From Fragilaria crotonensis (lineage: Eukaryota; Bacillariophyta; Fragilariophyceae; Fragilariales; Fragilariaceae), in contig JAKSYS010000067.1 in the NCBI GenBank assembly GCA_022925895.1, forward strand, positions 82,412 to 146,411: a stretch of DNA of 64,000 bases. The letters run 5' to 3'. The notes beneath the pieces are model-generated. The model was not told where the DNA came from, searched no databases, and saw only the letters and a list, made by a program, of their open reading frames with translations. Every line of letters starts with the position of its first letter. Position 1 is the first letter of the stretch. This document shows positions 60,887 to 64,000 of this stretch, piece by piece. A program made the translations under genes and the position numbers.

Positions 60887-62608
60887 ATGGTGGACTACGG
60901 CGGAGCAGCTCTACACCGACGAGCTGTAGACCAATATCGGAATGGAGACTACCAAGGAGCTGCGGCATCTTTTGAGTTGCGGCTAAGAAGCAAAACCTTT
61001 CATGATGACGAATTGCAGGCGTTGTCGGTGGCAGCTGACCTGGCTCTGTGTCGTTTCCGAGCTGCAACAAATGCCGAATTTCAGAAGGAAGTGCTGTATC
61101 GAGAAGCGATCCGTGCGAACGAGGCCTATCTTTCTAAAGTTAGACAGCGTCGTGATCTTTTGGACGCTGGTCTTCTGGCAGCAATATCTGCTGTCTGGAT
61201 TCACACGAAAATGGACAATCTTAGAATGGCACGTCACAAGGCCTGGGATGCCCTGCAATGGGCGGTTTCGATCTCGTCGCCAACAGAAACAATGGAAATA
61301 TGCAGCATGGATGATTCCTTTTCGCTTATTTCTCAATCTGTTGATCCTCTAGTCTTTCGAAAGTTTCGTCACGTTTTCGACGTTTTGGATTTGGTTCAGG
61401 ACTTTAACCTGTCTCTGATTGTCGAGAGGGAAAGGAGCAGTCAACTTGTCAAGACAAATCTTGCAAGTCAAGAAACTGCTGTTGTCATGTTGGCTAGACG
61501 CCGCCTCAGCTTGGCGACTGATGAAAAAGTACATGACATTTTCGGAATCGCGCTCAAACTGCATTCGATGTTCCGTGCCATTGATGAACCAAGAGACGAC
61601 GAAACGGTTGCTGAAGAATTATGCGAGGTTCTAGATCATTCTGCACCATCTGATCTCAATCTCCTCGGTCGTTTTCAACCCGATTGCCGTCAAGCACTGC
61701 TTTCTTTCAGCAAGGCCCTCGAAACTGTACGACCCGAGGACGTCAACCTTTACAGGGAAATATCGTTCAATTTGGCTGATTGTTTCGTTCGATTAGGGGA
61801 ATATGGTCGAGCCAAAGATCTGTTCCTTTGGTTGCAGGGGCAGAACCAAGATTCCACTGTTGCGAACACAATCTCGATTGTGTCTGCCAATTCCGCGACA
61901 TCAACGGAAGTGTTGTGGATGGCCTTCGTCTCGGCTACCCTTGACGACGATCCGGTTGCGACCCTTGCTGTTTCACATCTATTGAATCAAGAGGGACGAT
62001 CACAGGCTACTAGATTAGCGCTTGACTTTAGTCTACATCAAGCTGGCCGTCCATCTCTGGCGACAAGGTGTTCTTCCAGGGATTGTGACCTATCCTGGAC
62101 GGTATACGGAGAAGCACAGTCACTTTTACAGGACTCACAACTTGGCGATGGTGCCGCCCATGGTGTGATTTCTGCATGCTTTTATAACAACCGCGGCTTG
62201 GCGCTTGTACGAGAGGGTAGAGTGGACGAAGCCATCGACTCGTTTGAGAGGTCATGCTCAGCACTCAGTGGTGTCGGGCATCGCTACCTTCACCCTCACT
62301 TCAATTTGACTCTTCTCCTTTGGGAAAACGGGCAACCTTCTCGGGCCGTCGATTTGTGGGCATCGACGCGCAACTTGGTGACAAATGATGGATCAGATAT
62401 CGAGGAACAGCTGCGTTCAGCTTCTGCAAAATACGCTGCAGTGAAACTCGAGTGCATCAGTAACAACTGGATAGCTCGCGGTATAGGTGGTTTACCGTTG
62501 CGCAATATCCGTATTTTGGACTGCCTTGTTTTGCAATTCCATGTGCAAGAAATGCAGGCTCAAGCACTAGAAAACCTTAGTTGGCGGATCTTTCCAACAG
62601 ACTGTTAA
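60887..62608 (+). CDS. TPR-repeat protein, unknown function
   Basis: A single exon of 573 residues from ATG 60887; the frame is open further upstream but starts only with GTG. All-helical. TPR-like units include ALHRRAVDQYRNGDYQGAAA (near the start), 'SFNLADCFVRLGEYGRAKDLF' (parts) and 'FYNNRGLALVREGRVDEAID', then HFNLTLLLWENGQPSRAVDLW. No signal peptide or membrane helix. The arrangement of repeats resembles that of TTC/trafficking subunits such as TRAPPC12, but that is only a guess. Function probably as a scaffold. Confidence 0.7.
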   Translation: MVDYGGAALHRRAVDQYRNGDYQGAAASFELRLRSKTFHDDELQALSVAADLALCRFRAATNAEFQKEVLYREAIRANEAYLSKVRQRRDLLDAGLLAAISAVWIHTKMDNLRMARHKAWDALQWAVSISSPTETMEICSMDDSFSLISQSVDPLVFRKFRHVFDVLDLVQDFNLSLIVERERSSQLVKTNLASQETAVVMLARRRLSLATDEKVHDIFGIALKLHSMFRAIDEPRDDETVAEELCEVLDHSAPSDLNLLGRFQPDCRQALLSFSKALETVRPEDVNLYREISFNLADCFVRLGEYGRAKDLFLWLQGQNQDSTVANTISIVSANSATSTEVLWMAFVSATLDDDPVATLAVSHLLNQEGRSQATRLALDFSLHQAGRPSLATRCSSRDCDLSWTVYGEAQSLLQDSQLGDGAAHGVISACFYNNRGLALVREGRVDEAIDSFERSCSALSGVGHRYLHPHFNLTLLLWENGQPSRAVDLWASTRNLVTNDGSDIEEQLRSASAKYAAVKLECISNNWIARGIGGLPLRNIRILDCLVLQFHVQEMQAQALENLSWRIFPTDC

Positions 62609-63198
62609 CGACAGCCTCTGCTGCAAGGTAGACTACTGCAGTGTGATTGGCTCAGTCTTGCATCACGCATTGTGTGAGGTATTGTTATCCGATCCTGCTC
62701 GGGAAGGATTCGCTACTAATTTTGTGACTGTAAAGAGACCAAAGGCATTCCTCACGAAGACCCCACAGATACTGTACCGTGCAACTGAGCTAATCCTAAT
62801 ACAAATATCCTGCCATTAGGCAATCTGATTCATATGGCAATGCCATTTTGATTAATATGGCAATGCCATTGTTTGAACTGCCTACATCTGTCGTGAACAC
62901 CACTCGATATCCGGCTTTGAGCTTCGAGTGGTCAATCTTGTTCCTTTTTCCTTTCCCACAGCAGGCAACGCGAGAAAAGGCCTACAGCGGATTTCAGTCA
63001 CACCATCTAGCCATGCGGTAAAGTCTTGATGGTTCCTATTTAGTGACCAACGCCTACAATTCGCGCTTGTTCTATCCCTTCGACACTCTACTATGCCATT
63101 GAACTACGTGTCAGAATGAACAGCAACGCCAGTCTTGATGTCCGAGGAGAAGGGTAATGAGAGTCACCCTGATTCATCTGAATCTGATTCGGCAGGAA
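62609..63198. repeat. Intergenic spacer with a duplicated near-palindrome
   Basis: ATATGGCAATGCCATT occurs twice, at about 62833-62848 and 62857-62872. Each is a near-perfect inverted repeat (ATGGCA-A-TGCCAT). No gene. The element could be a protein-binding site pair. Confidence 0.5.
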
Positions 63199-63510
63199 TT
63201 ACCCCGGCGCTGGTCGAATACGAGCTTGGCGAGCAAAGTCGCGAAACATATGAGCGACTTTGGCACGTGCTTGGTGAATGCTCAATGTCACCAAGTCCCC
63301 ATCATCATTCGTCCTGGTGACAAAGACCATATTCATCTCAAGAAGGTCCTGAAGTGTGTCTGCAACCAACCTTGTCTTGGCAGTTCGTGTAGTTCTCTCA
63401 TCCATGTATTGCGCAAGACGACTTTTCACAACTCGTCGAAAGGCTCTGTTCCCTGCATGGTTCCAGTTGCCGAAACCCCGGCCGCACACAATGTGGTTTC
63501 TGTCCAGCTC
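63199..63510 (-). CDS. DUF6824-like small protein
   Basis: 103 residues from ATG 63510 (open upstream to 63552 by GTG). Seen: HIVCGRGFGNWNHAGNRAFR, the 'CGRG...N..GN..FR' motif, then KTRLVADTLQDLLE and ARAKVAHMFRDFARQ. This order fits the DUF6824 domain, known mostly from diatoms, often many copies per genome and suggested to bind DNA or RNA. A GTAATT after the last codons could be a splice donor, so further exons are possible. Confidence 0.7.
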   Translation of the reverse strand, partial: ELDRNHIVCGRGFGNWNHAGNRAFRRVVKSRLAQYMDERTTRTAKTRLVADTLQDLLEMNMVFVTRTNDDGDLVTLSIHQARAKVAHMFRDFARQARIRPAPG

Positions 63511-64000
63511 CATGCTGCAGTTGCTGAAACCACAAATACTTTCGCTCGGCACGCATCAGGTATCCACGTTTTACCTATGCATACGACGGACGTTGGTGAT
63601 AAATACATGTGTTAAATCACCGTACTGTAGTAGCCCTACAGTATCTCTTTTGCGAATACTCGTATAGATTGCGACAGTAGATAACCTCTACTCACTTTCT
63701 ATTTCCTGTTATTGTGAGCTTAGTTTAAGTTACAAAACTGATTTAGAGTCATCAATAGGTCCAAGATGAGAGCACTCAAATGCTCTCTAATCATTGGACA
63801 CATGTCCCTCATCCAGTAGCTTGTACACGAACAACTAAACATAGAAGACCTGCAATTTCACCTCTCCAGTAGAGGTTACTTGTAAGCAGTCTTCATTCCA
63901 TGACGCCCTATCCCTGTCTCAGCTCCCTCAGGTAGATCCCTGCCTCCTGGGAGGTCTTTGCGTGTTCTTGGACTTGGTCTTGACACCAACAGTAGTCCAA
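63511..64000. other. Right-edge sequence without supported gene
   Basis: 490 nt, AT-rich, with no open frame of family character on either strand. May hold the promoter of the DUF6824-like gene or further exons of a gene beyond the edge. Confidence 0.4.

Overview
The window is nuclear DNA of a diatom, most likely a pennate one (inference). The evidence is split genes with short GT-AG introns (about 65-300 nt), a light-dependent protochlorophyllide reductase whose leader carries the diatom-type plastid cleavage motif (SSAAF-VP), a DUF6824-like protein of the kind expanded in diatoms, and a Ty1/copia retrotransposon with an Asp-Ser-Gln 'protease' motif of the CoDi kind. Ordinary genes are dense and mostly intact. 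The spaces between them are filled with DNA transposons, MITE-like elements and GTAC-rich sequence.

Layout, left to right. 1-3306: AP-2 clathrin adaptor alpha subunit (minus, four visible exons, runs off the left edge). 3748-4602: a NIPSNAP-family protein. 6410-19697: three paralogous single-pass membrane proteins, each with nine EGF-like units arranged as three repeats of the same triplet. A 6.1-kb Ty1/copia retrotransposon (10711-16795) sits 38 nt in front of the start codon of the second of them. 20180-26475: DIS3/RRP44 exosome nuclease, PIG-C and a DTBS/CobQ-like P-loop protein. 28360-36141: an R-SNARE, proteasome alpha subunit PSMA1, a SOUL heme-binding protein, a partial PLAC8 protein and a PX-BAR sorting nexin. 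36.8-43.7 kb: a mobile-element block with a broken DDE transposase gene and a 1.47-kb element bounded by exact 15-bp inverted repeats. 44270-54745: protochlorophyllide reductase, a 1142-residue protein with a tandemly repeated SxGxxALxSLLKQ motif (possibly SNAPC1-related), SF3B2 and MutS2, with a 369-bp MITE in the divergent promoter between the repeat protein and SF3B2. 55068-59112: a complete PIF/Harbinger element with inverted repeats, a TCA target duplication and two convergent genes. 60068-63510: a small plastid-targeted membrane protein, a TPR protein and a DUF6824-like gene.

The housekeeping genes touch vesicle traffic (AP-2, R-SNARE, sorting nexin), RNA handling (DIS3, SF3B2), proteolysis, GPI anchoring and the plastid (POR, probably MutS2, the small membrane protein). 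They do not form a pathway cluster. The most unusual content is the EGF 3x3 receptor-like trio with a shared C-terminal Glu-Ile-Leu/Val motif, the repeat protein at 46-49.5 kb, and several well-delimited transposons whose coding regions have single-base frame breaks. All splice sites were read by eye from GT/AG signals, reading frame and family alignment from memory. No database search was possible.
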